In this document: positions 6,576 to 15,082 of the stretch, one piece after another
How positions within the stretch are numbered: position 1 is the first letter of the stretch
Layout of the letters: the number at the start of each line of letters is the position of its first letter
Origin: Euzebya rosea
Lineage (GTDB): Bacteria; Actinomycetota; Nitriliruptoria; Euzebyales; Euzebyaceae
NCBI RefSeq assembly: GCF_003073135.1
Contig: NZ_PGDQ01000012.1
Location: forward strand, 124,001 to 188,000
Reading direction: 5' to 3'
Length of the DNA: 64,000 nt
Program-made: the position numbers and the translations under genes
Notes under the pieces: model-generated
What the model was told of the DNA's origin: nothing
Database searches by the model: none
Seen by the model: only the letters and a program-made list of their open reading frames with translations

Positions 6576-9320
6576 TCAGCGGCGGGCGAGCCAGCCGCGG
6601 ACGGTCGTGGCCAGCTGGCCGATGACGAGGACCGAGCCACCGCCGGCGGCGATCAGGGCCCACATCGTGGCGTCCGGGACGACGACGCCGAGGATGTCGG
6701 CGAGCGGGGTCACGAAGACACCGAGGGCGGTCAGGCCGGCCGACACTCCCAGCGCGGCCCACACGATCGGGGAACGGACGATGGGGTTGGTGAACAGAGG
6801 CTCGTCGGGGGCGCGCATGTTGAACGTGTGCACCAGGCGGGCCACCACGAATCCGAGGAAGGACACGGTGACGGCAGCCTCCTCCTCCATCTCGAGCGGA
6901 CCGAGCGCGATGGCGAAGGTGCCCAGCGTCGCCGCGGCGATCAGGACCGACCAGACGATCGTCTCGGTCCAGCGGGCGCGGTCGAGGATGGCCTCGTCGG
7001 GGTCACGGGGATCACGGTCCAGCACGTGGTCGTCGCCCTTGACCAGGCCGAGCGCGGCAGCGGGGAAGACGTCGGAGACGAGGTTGATGAAGAGGATCTG
7101 GAGGGGCAGCAGCGGCAGGGCGAACCCACCGACGGCGGCCAGGGTGACGGCGAGGATCTCGCCGAGGTTGCCGCTCAGCAGGTAGACGACGAACCGGCGG
7201 ATGTTCTCGAAGATCGTCCGGCCCTCGCGGATCGCCGCGACGATGGACTCGAAGGCGTCGTCCTGCAGCACGATGTCGGCGGAGTCACGGGCCACCTGCG
7301 TGCCCTTGTCCCCCATGGCGATGCCGATGTCGGCCGACTTGAGGGCCGGCGCGTCGTTGACGCCGTCACCGGTCATGCCGACGACGTGGCCACGTGACTG
7401 GGCCAGGGCGATCAGGTCGAGCTTCTGGCGGGGGTCCAGCCGGGCGAACACCCGCGTGTTGGCCAGCTGCTCCCGGCGGGCGTCGTCCCACTCCTCGGCG
7501 GGCTCCAGGTCGGCGCCACGGATGACCTCGTCCTCGCCCTCGCCGTCGGGGTCCAGCAGGCCGACCTGCCGGGCGATGGCCGCCGCAGTGGCGGGCTGGT
7601 CGCCGGTGACCATGACGACCTCGACACCGGCCCGGTGGCAGTCCGCCACGGCCTTTGCGGTGGCCTCGCGCGGCGGGTCCAGCAGGCCGACCATGCCGAG
7701 CAGCTGCAGGTCCTCGTACGGCTCGATCGAGCCGGCGTCGTCGGCGTCCTCGACCACCCGCCGGGCCAGCGCGAGGACTCGCAGTCCGCGGCCGGCCAGC
7801 TGGCGCTGTCGGTCCAGCCACTCCTCACGATCGGCGTCGGTCAGCGGGTCGTCGTCCCACCCGCGGGTGGCGCTGGCGACCACGGCACCGGGAGCACCCT
7901 TGACGGCCACCAGCATCGACCTCGGCGGCAGGCCCGGCCCGCCGTCGGCCCCGACCCGGTGGTAGGTCGCCATCATCTTGGTGTCACGGTCGAACGCGAC
8001 CTCGCGCTCCTCCGGGGCCAGCGACAGCAGGTCCTCGCGGCTGCCGACGCCCGCGGTGATCGCCGCCCGCTGCAGCGCGGTTTCCATGGGGTCGCCCACG
8101 TCGTCGGCAGGGTCGTCCTTCCCGAGGGTGGCGTTGCCGCACAGCGCCGCGACGGCCAGCGCGGCGCGAGCCCGCTCGTCGTCCTCCCCCACCTCCGACA
8201 GCTCCACTGCCGACGATCCGGTCTGCAGCATCGTGACCGTCATCCGCCCCTCGGTCAGCGTGCCGGTCTTGTCGGTGAACACCACGGCGGCCGACCCCAG
8301 CGTCTCCACCGACGACAGCCGCTTGACCAGCGCGTTGCGGCGGGACATGCGCACCACACCGCGGGCGAGGGCGAGCGTGGCGACGACGGGCAGGCCCTCG
8401 GGCACCGCGGCAACGGCCAGCGCGATGGCGGTCTCGATCATCTCCTGCACGTCCTGGCCGACGGCGATGCCGACGCCGGCCACGACCGCGCCCACCGCGA
8501 TCACCGCGACGATCAGTGCACGGCCGAGCTTGTCGAGCTGCCGCTCCAGCGGCGTCTCGTTGCCGTCGTCGGCCTGCTCGACCAGGCTGGCGACCTCGCC
8601 GATCTGGGTGTCGGCGCCGGTCGCGACGACCACGCCGCTGCCCGACCCGACGGTGACGCGGGTGCCCTTGAAGACCATCGACCCTCGCTCGGCCAGCGGG
8701 GTGGCGGCGTCGACCGGGTCGACGGCCTTGGCCTGCGGCGCGGACTCGCCGGTCAGGGGGGCTTCGTCGACCTGCAGGTTGGCCACCTCGATCAGGCGCA
8801 GGTCACCGGGGACGACGTCCCCCTCCTCGAGCTGCACGATGTCGCCGGGCACCAGGTCGGCTGCGGGGATCTCGGTCGGTGTGCCGTCGCGGGTGACCAC
8901 GGCGGTGGTCCGGCCCAGCTCGCGCAGGGACTCCACCGACTGCAGCGCCCGGTACTCGGTGACGAACCCGATCACGGCGTTGATCAGCACCGCGATGAGG
9001 ACGGCGACCGCCTCGACGATCTCACCGGCGAGCAACGCCGCCAGCCCCGCGGCCACCAGGACACCCACGATCGGGGAGAGGAACTGGTTGACCACCAGCC
9101 GCCAGAGCGACGTGCCCTCCTCCTGCGCCACCTCGTTGGGCCCGTGCGCCTCCAGCCGTCGCCGCGCTTCGCGGCCCGACAGGCCCTCATCGGGGTCGAC
9201 GTCGAGAGCACGCGCGACCTCCTCCACCGGGGTCGTCCACGGCTGCTCGGGGCCGTCGAGCGCGGAGGGGCCGGAGGAGTCGGTGGGCGCGGGCGATCGG
9301 TCGGTGGTGGCGGCGGACAT
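6576..9320 (-). CDS. Cation-translocating P-type ATPase, calcium (P2) type
   Basis: Membrane pump of 914 residues, the usual length for bacterial SERCA/PMCA-like enzymes. In order: N-terminal cation-ATPase domain (about residues 28-95), actuator loop with LTGES, M4 motif VPEGLP (about 302), phosphorylated Asp350 in DKTGTLT, nucleotide-binding domain, hinge TGDGVNDAPAL (about 648), M6 segment FINLVSDVFPA with the Asn and Asp that bind Ca2+ in P2 pumps, and a C-terminal transmembrane domain. I choose the ATG beginning MSAATTDRSP because it has GGAAGGA just upstream; the frame stays open further 5' but would overlap the divergent DUF2237 gene. Probable role is Ca2+ (or Mn2+) export. Confidence 0.93.
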   Translation of the reverse strand: MSAATTDRSPAPTDSSGPSALDGPEQPWTTPVEEVARALDVDPDEGLSGREARRRLEAHGPNEVAQEEGTSLWRLVVNQFLSPIVGVLVAAGLAALLAGEIVEAVAVLIAVLINAVIGFVTEYRALQSVESLRELGRTTAVVTRDGTPTEIPAADLVPGDIVQLEEGDVVPGDLRLIEVANLQVDEAPLTGESAPQAKAVDPVDAATPLAERGSMVFKGTRVTVGSGSGVVVATGADTQIGEVASLVEQADDGNETPLERQLDKLGRALIVAVIAVGAVVAGVGIAVGQDVQEMIETAIALAVAAVPEGLPVVATLALARGVVRMSRRNALVKRLSSVETLGSAAVVFTDKTGTLTEGRMTVTMLQTGSSAVELSEVGEDDERARAALAVAALCGNATLGKDDPADDVGDPMETALQRAAITAGVGSREDLLSLAPEEREVAFDRDTKMMATYHRVGADGGPGLPPRSMLVAVKGAPGAVVASATRGWDDDPLTDADREEWLDRQRQLAGRGLRVLALARRVVEDADDAGSIEPYEDLQLLGMVGLLDPPREATAKAVADCHRAGVEVVMVTGDQPATAAAIARQVGLLDPDGEGEDEVIRGADLEPAEEWDDARREQLANTRVFARLDPRQKLDLIALAQSRGHVVGMTGDGVNDAPALKSADIGIAMGDKGTQVARDSADIVLQDDAFESIVAAIREGRTIFENIRRFVVYLLSGNLGEILAVTLAAVGGFALPLLPLQILFINLVSDVFPAAALGLVKGDDHVLDRDPRDPDEAILDRARWTETIVWSVLIAAATLGTFAIALGPLEMEEEAAVTVSFLGFVVARLVHTFNMRAPDEPLFTNPIVRSPIVWAALGVSAGLTALGVFVTPLADILGVVVPDATMWALIAAGGGSVLVIGQLATTVRGWLARR

Positions 9321-9385
9321 GGTCCTTCCCGTACCCACGCAGCGCCGACGTCGAACGCGTCCCGCAGCACGAGGGATACTGCGGC

Positions 9386-9751
9386 ATGGCGAAGAACGTG
9401 CTCGGTGGCGAGCTGGCCGACTGCTCCCGCGACCCGATGACCGGCTACTACCGTGACGGCTGCTGCAACACCGGCACCGGCGACACGGGGGTCCACACCG
9501 TCTGCGCGGTGATGACCGCGGAGTTCCTGGCCTACTCGGCCTCGGTCGGCAACGACCTGGCCACGCCGATGCCCGAGTTCGGCTTCGCGGGCCTGAGCCC
9601 CGGTGATCAATGGTGCCTGTGCGCCCCACGCTGGCAGGAGGCGCTGGAGGCCGGCGCCGCGCCGAAGGTCGTGCTGGCCGCCACCCACATCCTGACGCTG
9701 GAGTGGTGCGGCCTGGCGGACCTGACGGCCCACGCCGTCGACGCCCCGTAG
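9386..9751 (+). CDS. DUF2237 family protein
   Basis: A 121-residue soluble protein matching the DUF2237 pattern throughout: NVLGGELADCSRDPMTGYYRDGCC, then HTVCAVMTAEFLAYSASVGNDLATP, then GLSPGDQWCLCAPRW and a C-terminal VLAATH. The repeated Cys and His residues (DGCCNTG, HTVC, WCLC) are conserved in the family and may bind metal, but no function is established. It is transcribed away from the P-type ATPase, 65 bases between starts. GAGGGA lies about ten bases before the ATG. Confidence 0.9.
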   Translation: MAKNVLGGELADCSRDPMTGYYRDGCCNTGTGDTGVHTVCAVMTAEFLAYSASVGNDLATPMPEFGFAGLSPGDQWCLCAPRWQEALEAGAAPKVVLAATHILTLEWCGLADLTAHAVDAP

Positions 9752-9755
9752 GGGC
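9743..9755 (+). terminator. Short hairpin overlapping the DUF2237 stop codon
   Basis: GCCCC-GTA-GGGGC is a five-base-pair stem with a three-base loop that includes the TAG stop. It is a weak but well-placed terminator candidate. Confidence 0.35.
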
Positions 9756-10059
9756 TGGGCCCGCCGGTCGCGGCGGCGAAGACCGTCCTCTGGTGGACGC
9801 TCGTGCAACCTGGTCGACGTGCGTGGCTCGTGCACCTCTGCCGGCACGGCGGTCAAGCTGCACATCCCGGGCCCGTATGGGTGCAGGCCGGCCGGGATGC
9901 TGGTCCAGCTGCACAATTCGGGCCGACCCGGCCGGACCGCGCCGGACCGCGCCGAGCCGACCGGACCGCGCCAATCGGGCCGGACCGCGCGGACCGCGCC
10001 GACCGGGCCGGACCGCGCCGGACCGGACCGGGCCGGACCGCGCCGGTGGGACCGAGGCG
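9752..10059. other. Gene-free 308-base region with two kinds of repeats
   Basis: The region separates the ends of two convergent genes. Its first half has imperfect repeats around GCTGCACA (for example GTCAAGCTGCACATCCCGGG near 9852 and GTCCAGCTGCACAATTCGGG near 9902). Its second half is a near-tandem GGACCGCGCC array. Long open frames crossing it have no recognisable protein content. Confidence 0.6.
9934..10044. repeat. Near-tandem GGACCGCGCC array
   Basis: The decamer GGACCGCGCC, exact or with one change, starts at 9934, 9944, 9963, 9982, 9991, 10010, 10025 and 10035, with 9-10 base spacers of similar composition (GAGCCGACC, AATCGGGCC, GACCGGGCC). It lies just beyond the end of the PHP/PolX-like gene. 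It could act as a strong structured transcription barrier or be slippage-generated satellite DNA. Confidence 0.7.
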
Positions 10060-11718
10060 TCAGGCGGGGTGGGCGTTGCGGATCAGGTGGAGGGGTGCGC
10101 CGCCGCGTTGCGCGGTCAGGACCGCCTCGACGACGTAGTCAAGCTCGCGGGCCCGATGGGCGTCGGAGTCCAGGACCAGCGTGGCCCCGGCGGCGACGGC
10201 GATCGCCACCATCTCCGCGTCGAGGTCCAGCCGGCGGGGCGACCCGTTGACCTCCAGCGCCGTGCCCGTCTCGGCGGCCGCCTGGGCGATGGCGTGGATG
10301 TCGATGCGGTACCCCGGCCGCATCCCGAGCAGCCGGCCGACGGGATGCCCGATCGCGTGGACCGCCGGGTGGGCCACCGCAGCGAGGATCCGCTCGGTCT
10401 GGACGGGCTCGGGCCGCTGGAAGACCGAGTGCACACTGGCGACGCACCAGTCCTGAGCGAGCAACGTCTCCTCGTCGTAGTCCAGGCCGCCGTCCAGCCC
10501 GATGTTCAGCTCGAGCCCCCTGAGCAGCCGGACGTCAGGATGGCGTTCGCGGGCCTCCTCGATAGCAGCGTCCCGACGACGGAGCGCCTCCCGGGTCAGG
10601 CCGTTCATCGTCAGGTTCTCCGCGTGGTCGGTCAGGGCGATCCACTCGTACCCGCGTGCCCGGGCGGCGGTCGCCAGCGTGTCGATGGAGTCGTGGCCGT
10701 CCCCCGACCACTCGGTGTGCACGTGTCCGTCGCCGACCAGGTCAGCGAGCGTGATCAGGCGGTCGGGCACGGGCGGGCCGGCCACCTCGCGAAGGGGAGG
10801 CGGGACGGGCGTCATGTCCGCCGGGGCGTACGCCGTCGGTTCGTCCGGTGCCGCGCCGTCCATCCCTCGCTCCCGCAGGACCCGGACGTGTGCCTCGCTG
10901 CCGGTGGCGACGACGAGCGCCGACCCCGCGCGACGCTCGGCGGTGAGGTGCACGACCAGGTGACGCCCCGCCGAGGTCAGCAGGTCCACCCTGTCCCCGG
11001 TGTCGACCAGCGTCCTGATGCAGCCGTCGTGCTCGCACACCGCAACGGCGACCTGCGGGATCGGGTCGGTGCAGACCAGCAGCACATCCAGCGCCGTCGG
11101 CTGCTGCACCCCCCGTCGCACCTGCCCGGCCACGACGGCCCGGGCCACACCCGGCAACCCGCCCAGCGCCACCGCCCAGCGTTCGGCCTCCAGCCGTGCC
11201 TGCCGCAGCACGGGCATGCCGGCGCCGCGGTGGTCGATGCGTCCGAGCCCGTCGGCGATGACCTCGGCGGTCCGTTCCCGCACGCCGGGCACGTCGAGGA
11301 TGCTGCCGTCCTCGACGAGGGCGGCCAACCCGTCACGGTCCACGACCCCGCGCGAGGACAGCTCGCGGGCCAGCCTGGTCGACACACCCATCACCTGCAC
11401 CAGCTGGCCGAACCCTTCCGGTTCCTCCTCCCGCAGCCGCGCCAGGTAGCCGCTGACCCCGTCCTCCAGATGGCTCCGGATGGCCCGTGCCACCGCGTCG
11501 CCGACGCCGTCGAGGGCACGCAGCTCCTCCTCAGCCAGCTGGTCCACCGGCAGGGGAAGCGCGGCCACCATCCGGCCGGCGGTGCGGAAGGCGCGTGCGC
11601 GGAAGCGCTCGCCGCGGCGGGACGACAGGATCGCCGCGATCTCCGCGAGATCGTCGGCGACGGCGTCGTTGACACCTCGGTCGACGTTGTCCACAGCCAC
11701 GGCCGGATCCTGCCCCAT
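10060..11718 (-). CDS. PHP-domain protein with degenerate DNA polymerase X-like N-terminal part
   Basis: A 552-residue protein laid out like bacterial PolX: N-terminal 8-kDa/HhH region (VADDLAEIAAILSSRRGERFRARAF, then LRALDGVGDAVARAI), palm-like region and a C-terminal PHP phosphoesterase. The PHP metal motifs look intact: DGHVHTEWSGDG (about 330), LTDHAENL, RGLELNI, ASVHSVF, IGHPVGR and DSDAHR. The polymerase centre is altered: where PolX has a GDIDIL-type Asp pair, this protein reads TALDVLL (about 207-212), so one catalytic Asp appears lost. I infer nuclease or phosphatase activity without polymerization. The start is uncertain; Met codons 5 and 11 residues upstream and a GTG downstream are alternatives. 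Confidence 0.8.
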   Translation of the reverse strand: MGQDPAVAVDNVDRGVNDAVADDLAEIAAILSSRRGERFRARAFRTAGRMVAALPLPVDQLAEEELRALDGVGDAVARAIRSHLEDGVSGYLARLREEEPEGFGQLVQVMGVSTRLARELSSRGVVDRDGLAALVEDGSILDVPGVRERTAEVIADGLGRIDHRGAGMPVLRQARLEAERWAVALGGLPGVARAVVAGQVRRGVQQPTALDVLLVCTDPIPQVAVAVCEHDGCIRTLVDTGDRVDLLTSAGRHLVVHLTAERRAGSALVVATGSEAHVRVLRERGMDGAAPDEPTAYAPADMTPVPPPLREVAGPPVPDRLITLADLVGDGHVHTEWSGDGHDSIDTLATAARARGYEWIALTDHAENLTMNGLTREALRRRDAAIEEARERHPDVRLLRGLELNIGLDGGLDYDEETLLAQDWCVASVHSVFQRPEPVQTERILAAVAHPAVHAIGHPVGRLLGMRPGYRIDIHAIAQAAAETGTALEVNGSPRRLDLDAEMVAIAVAAGATLVLDSDAHRARELDYVVEAVLTAQRGGAPLHLIRNAHPA

Positions 11719-11786
11719 CCGTCCCGCCGGCATCCGTACCGCGCCGGGCATGGATCCCAGCACCCCCCGTAGACTGGTCCTCGACG

Positions 11787-12374
11787 ATGACCGACCTGAT
11801 CCGTCCCGATGAGGGAGTCCGTGTCCGCGGGCTCCGCCGGGTGGAGTTCGAGCAGATGGTCGCGCAGGGCATGTTCGAGGGCGAACCGATCGAGCTGCTC
11901 GGCGGGGAGCTGGTCTGGGTGAGCCCGCAGGGTTCACCCCACGGCTGGGCCATCACACGACTGACCGCCATGCTGGCGCCGCTGATGGCCCGAGGGCTGG
12001 ACGTCCGGATCCAGCTGCCCCTGGCCGTCGATGACGTCTCCCTGCCCGAACCCGACGTCGCCGTGACCGACACCACCACCCCGCTCGCCCATCCGCTGGC
12101 CGCGCACGCCGCGATCGAGGTCTCGGTCACCAGCCAACGGCTGGACCTCGTGCACAAGGCGCCGCGGTACGCCGCGGCGGGCATCCCCCTCTACGTCGTC
12201 CTCGACATGGCCCGGGCCCGGGCGCTCGTGCACCACGACCCCACTCCCGACGGCTACGGGCGCGTCGACGAGCTGGGACCCGACGACGAGCTGGACGTCC
12301 TGGGGGCGCCGATCGACCTTGCCCTGCTGCTCGCCGACCGCTGGACGGCCGACGGGACCCGCGTCACGGACTGA
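11787..12374 (+). CDS. Uma2 family (DUF820) putative restriction-endonuclease-fold protein
   Basis: A 195-residue protein with the Uma2 layout: N-terminal RVEFEQMVAQGMFEGEPIELLGGEL, central LPEPDVAVTD supplying the first catalytic acidic residue, then AIEVSVTSQRLDLVHKAPRYAAAGIPLYVVLD with the Glu and Lys of a PD-(D/E)XK-like centre. The family is abundant in cyanobacteria and actinobacteria; its substrate is unknown. The gene is divergent from the PHP/PolX-like gene with about 70 bases between starts, and convergent with the SEC-C gene. Confidence 0.85.
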   Translation: MTDLIRPDEGVRVRGLRRVEFEQMVAQGMFEGEPIELLGGELVWVSPQGSPHGWAITRLTAMLAPLMARGLDVRIQLPLAVDDVSLPEPDVAVTDTTTPLAHPLAAHAAIEVSVTSQRLDLVHKAPRYAAAGIPLYVVLDMARARALVHHDPTPDGYGRVDELGPDDELDVLGAPIDLALLLADRWTADGTRVTD

Positions 12375-12395
12375 GGGACGTGCACCGCGACGGGG

Positions 12396-13688
12396 TCAAC
12401 GGCCGCAGCACTTCTTGAACTTCTTGCCGCTGCCGCAGGGGCACGGGTCGTTGCGGCCGACCTTGCTCGTGGGCTGCGGCGGCTCCTCGCCGATGCGCTC
12501 GAGTCCCTGCTCGGCGACCTCGGCGATCATCGGCTGACCCGACGCCAGCCCGCGGGTCCACGCCCTGCGGTACAGCGCGGTGGCCGTCTCGTGGTCGTCG
12601 AGCCGTTCGTGCATCTCCGCCGCACCCAGGATCGCCCCCGGCTCGTCGGCGTGGTCGGCCAGCACGTGGTCCAGCAGCTGCCGTTGCCGGGGGTCGTCCT
12701 GCTCGAGCCAGACCAGGGCGTCCATGTCGACCAGCCAGCAGGCCTCGGGGACGAGGAAGCGCAGGTCGTCCAGCGCCGCCAACCCGGCCTCGACCCCCTC
12801 CGCCTCCTTGATGTCCTGGGTGGCGCGTTCGAGCACGCCCGCCAGGTCGTCGTCGTCGATGTAGACCGGCGAGAGACGGCCGGGCTCGTCGAACCAGGTC
12901 CGCGCGCGGCGCAGCAGCTCCGTCGGCGTCGACTCGCCGCGGTCGATGGCGGCGATCCCTGCCCCGACGCCGCTGACGTACACCGCTTCCATGTCGATGA
13001 TGAGCGAGTGGAGGGTGTGCAGCTCCTCCTCCGCCATCGGCAGGTGATCGGCGATCCAGCTCTCGTGCTGGCGCTGGTGGGTCGGGCAGAGGCCGAGGAC
13101 CACCTCCAGCGGGATGTGGGGAGGGTGCAGGACGGTGCCCGCACAGCCGGCGCAGTCGTCGATCCGCTTGGGCGGCGTCGTCGGGACCAGCGGCTCGGCG
13201 GGGAACCCCAGCGGGCCGTCCTCGGCCTCGGCGATGTCGATGAGCACGCCGACGGAGTAGGGCAACCACTCCCCCACCTGCCAGCCGTCGATCGGTGCCG
13301 GCTCGGCCGGCAGGTCGGCGAGCGGGTCCTCGCCGTGGGCTGCACCGGTCGCGCCATCCGAGCCGGCCATGGCCTCGGCGACCGCGCGTGCCGCACGGCC
13401 GAGCAGCGCGGCCCAGCCTGCGTCGGCGGCGTCGAGCTCGGCCTGCCCCAGGGAGACGTAGCCGATGACCTCGCGTCCGTCGGGGGTCGGGTGGGCGGCC
13501 ACGAAGCGGTCGGCGCCCTGCCGATCCCCCTCCAGCGGGTCGGCGGCGAGGATGCGCAGACGCACCTCCGTCGGCGTCCCGCCGACGTCCACGGGGCCGA
13601 CGAGGTCGAGGACCATCGGCTCGTCACGCGGTACCTCGGCGAGGCGGTCGACGAGGTCGGCGGGAAGGTCGGCGGTGAGGTCGTTCAT
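12396..13688 (-). CDS. SEC-C zinc-motif protein of unknown function
   Basis: A large, acidic, probably cytoplasmic protein ending in the SEC-C motif RNDPCPCGSGKKFKKCC, a zinc-binding tail shared with SecA and many uncharacterized proteins. A second CxxC (DDCAGCAGTVLH, followed by a CPTHQRQH segment) lies near the middle. The C-terminal third looks helical and TPR-like (AEMHERLDDHETATALYRRAW). I place the start at the ATG of MNDLTADLPADL (430 residues); a GTG 57 bases upstream would add a low-complexity Ala/Pro stretch. Neither start has a strong Shine-Dalgarno sequence. Function is unknown beyond metal binding. Confidence 0.78.
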   Translation of the reverse strand: MNDLTADLPADLVDRLAEVPRDEPMVLDLVGPVDVGGTPTEVRLRILAADPLEGDRQGADRFVAAHPTPDGREVIGYVSLGQAELDAADAGWAALLGRAARAVAEAMAGSDGATGAAHGEDPLADLPAEPAPIDGWQVGEWLPYSVGVLIDIAEAEDGPLGFPAEPLVPTTPPKRIDDCAGCAGTVLHPPHIPLEVVLGLCPTHQRQHESWIADHLPMAEEELHTLHSLIIDMEAVYVSGVGAGIAAIDRGESTPTELLRRARTWFDEPGRLSPVYIDDDDLAGVLERATQDIKEAEGVEAGLAALDDLRFLVPEACWLVDMDALVWLEQDDPRQRQLLDHVLADHADEPGAILGAAEMHERLDDHETATALYRRAWTRGLASGQPMIAEVAEQGLERIGEEPPQPTSKVGRNDPCPCGSGKKFKKCCGR

Positions 13689-13772
13689 GAGGCCGGCAGG
13701 GTACCCGGGCGGTGCGTCAGGCCCCGCCGCGGCCGGTGTGGTCACGAGTGCTGGTGGTCGCCGGCCGTGTGG

Positions 13773-14033
13773 TCACGAATCCTGGCGCCGGCGGCGCGCC
13801 CGGCGGACCGCGATGCGACCCAGCGACCCGATGAGCATGCCGAACGAGCCGACGATGAACAGCCACACCCCGGCGGTCTTGAGCGACTCGAACAGGAAGA
13901 AGACCGAGCCGACGAAGAACGCGACGTTGCCGATGACGCCGAGCATGGTGTGGAACCACTCGTAGTCCTGCACCACCTCCTCGACGGGATGGGTGGACAG
14001 GCTGACGTCGTCGTGGTCGAGGTCGGTGGTCAC
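13773..14033 (-). CDS. YrhK-like small membrane protein
   Basis: An 86-residue protein with two hydrophobic segments (LGVIGNVAFFVGSVFFLF and AGVWLFIVGSFGMLIGSLG) joined by a short loop, then a strongly basic tail RRARRRRQDS. The YEWFHTMLGVIGNVAFFVGS start and the WLFIVGSFGMLIGS segment match the YrhK family, which has no established function. It lies downstream of the thioredoxin gene but beyond a strong hairpin, so it may have its own promoter. Confidence 0.82.
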   Translation of the reverse strand: MTTDLDHDDVSLSTHPVEEVVQDYEWFHTMLGVIGNVAFFVGSVFFLFESLKTAGVWLFIVGSFGMLIGSLGRIAVRRARRRRQDS

Positions 14034-14043
14034 GCAGAACTCC

Positions 14044-14082
14044 GGATGGGTCGGACGAACGAGGTGTTCATCCGACCCATCC
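14044..14082 (-). terminator. Strong hairpin between thioredoxin and YrhK-like genes
   Basis: GGATGGGTCGGA and TCCGACCCATCC form a perfect 12-base-pair stem around a 15-base loop, 26 bases beyond the thioredoxin stop codon. It also sits just upstream of the YrhK-like start, so attenuation is an alternative role. Confidence 0.65.
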
Positions 14083-14108
14083 CCGGTCCTGCGACCGGCA
14101 AACGACGA

Positions 14109-14483
14109 TCAGGCCTGCTGGCTGGCCTCGGCCTCGGCGACCTTGGCGTGCACGTCCTCCATGTCGAGCTCGCGGACCTGCTCGATCAGCTGGTCCATCG
14201 CCTGCTGGGGCAGGGCGCCGGACTGGCGGAAGACCATCACGCCCTCGCGGAAGACCATGAGGGTCGGGATGGACTGGATGCCGGCTGCGCCGGCGAGGGC
14301 CTGCTCGGCCTCGGTGTCGACCTTGCCGAACACGATGTCGGGGTTGGACTCCGAGGTCGCCTCGTAGACGGGGGCGAAGGACTTGCAGGGGCCACACCAC
14401 TCGGCCCAGAAGTCGACCATCACGATGTCGTTGTCGGTGACGGTGTCCTGGAAGCTGTCGGCGGTCAGGGTGACGGTGCTCAT
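14109..14483 (-). CDS. trxA: Thioredoxin
   Basis: Cytoplasmic disulfide reductase of 124 residues. The WCGPC active site is at residues 29-33 (VDFWAEWCGPCKSF) and the cis-proline loop at SIPTLMVFREG. The ATG is preceded by GGAG at good spacing; the frame is open upstream but those codons lie under the divergent flavoprotein gene. A C-terminal extension of about 15 residues (EDVHAKVAEAEASQQA) goes beyond the usual 105-110. It is a stand-alone gene closed by a hairpin terminator. Other thioredoxin paralogues may exist in the genome, so the symbol is by family. Confidence 0.9.
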   Translation of the reverse strand: MSTVTLTADSFQDTVTDNDIVMVDFWAEWCGPCKSFAPVYEATSESNPDIVFGKVDTEAEQALAGAAGIQSIPTLMVFREGVMVFRQSGALPQQAMDQLIEQVRELDMEDVHAKVAEAEASQQA

Positions 14484-14594
14484 GGGGTTCTCCTCTGTTC
14501 GAGCCGTACGTCGATCCATCCCCCCAACACCAGCTGCCCAACCGATGTTCCGAACCGCCCGTCGACGGGCCCGGAGCCCTCTACAGTCAGGTCC

Positions 14595-15017
14595 ATGGAG
14601 ATCAGCGACGCCATCGGCTTCCTGTCCGAACGGCACCACGCGGTGATCGTGACCCTCTCCGAGGGGGAGGTTCCCCACGCCACCAACGTGGTCTACGCCT
14701 TCGATGGCACGACCTTCCGCGTCTCCGTGACCGACGGGCGCGTCAAGACCGACAACCTGCGCCGCCGGCCGCTGGCGGTCATGCATGTCGCCAGCGACGA
14801 CTTCTGGTCCTACGTGGCGGCGACCTGCGACGTGGAGCTCTCGCCGGTCTCGACCGAACCGGGTGACGCCACCGGGCAGGAGCTGATGACCGTGTTCGAG
14901 GCCGTCCAGGGCAAACCCCACCCGGACCCCGAGGAGTTCATGCAGGCGATGGTCGACGACCGCCGCCTGGTGGTGCGGCTGACCCCGACCGCGGTCCACG
15001 GCCAGCTGCCTCGCTGA
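14595..15017 (+). CDS. Pyridoxamine 5'-phosphate oxidase-fold (PPOX class, F420/FMN) protein
   Basis: A 140-residue split-beta-barrel flavoprotein. The start MEISDAIGFLSERHHAVIVTLSEGEVPHATNVVYAFDG and the following strand RVSVTDGRVKTDNLRRRPLAVMHV match the PPOX F420-dependent group, where the KTDNLRRRP stretch contacts the cofactor phosphate. Actinobacterial members reduce varied substrates with F420H2 or bind FMN; the specific reaction cannot be inferred. It is divergent from the thioredoxin gene (111 bases between starts), so a shared redox-related control region is possible. Confidence 0.85.
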   Translation: MEISDAIGFLSERHHAVIVTLSEGEVPHATNVVYAFDGTTFRVSVTDGRVKTDNLRRRPLAVMHVASDDFWSYVAATCDVELSPVSTEPGDATGQELMTVFEAVQGKPHPDPEEFMQAMVDDRRLVVRLTPTAVHGQLPR

Positions 15018-15050
15018 GGATCAGCTGGGCGATGGGAGCAGCCGACCGGT

Positions 15051-15078
15051 GGTCAGCTGCTCGAAGGTCAGCTGCTCG
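15051..15078. repeat. Two-copy short direct repeat between convergent genes
   Basis: GGTCAGCTGCTCG occurs at 15051-15063 and 15066-15078, with further AGCTG/AGCTC echoes on both sides. It lies between the ends of the PPOX and exporter genes. No clear terminator hairpin is present here. Confidence 0.45.
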
Positions 15079-15082
15079 GGAG

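Noticed and set aside
9321-9974. 5' extension of the P-type ATPase frame
   Set aside because: It would overlap the divergent DUF2237 gene, is Arg/Pro-rich, and a good Shine-Dalgarno supports the ATG at 9320.
9934-10044. CRISPR-like array
   Set aside because: Units are only 10 bases and spacers are short and similar in composition; no cas gene is nearby.
9610-11772. 720-codon plus-strand open frame across DUF2237 tail, the decamer array and the PHP gene
   Set aside because: Begins inside another gene, crosses a repeat array and has no recognisable content; the opposing PHP gene is strongly supported.
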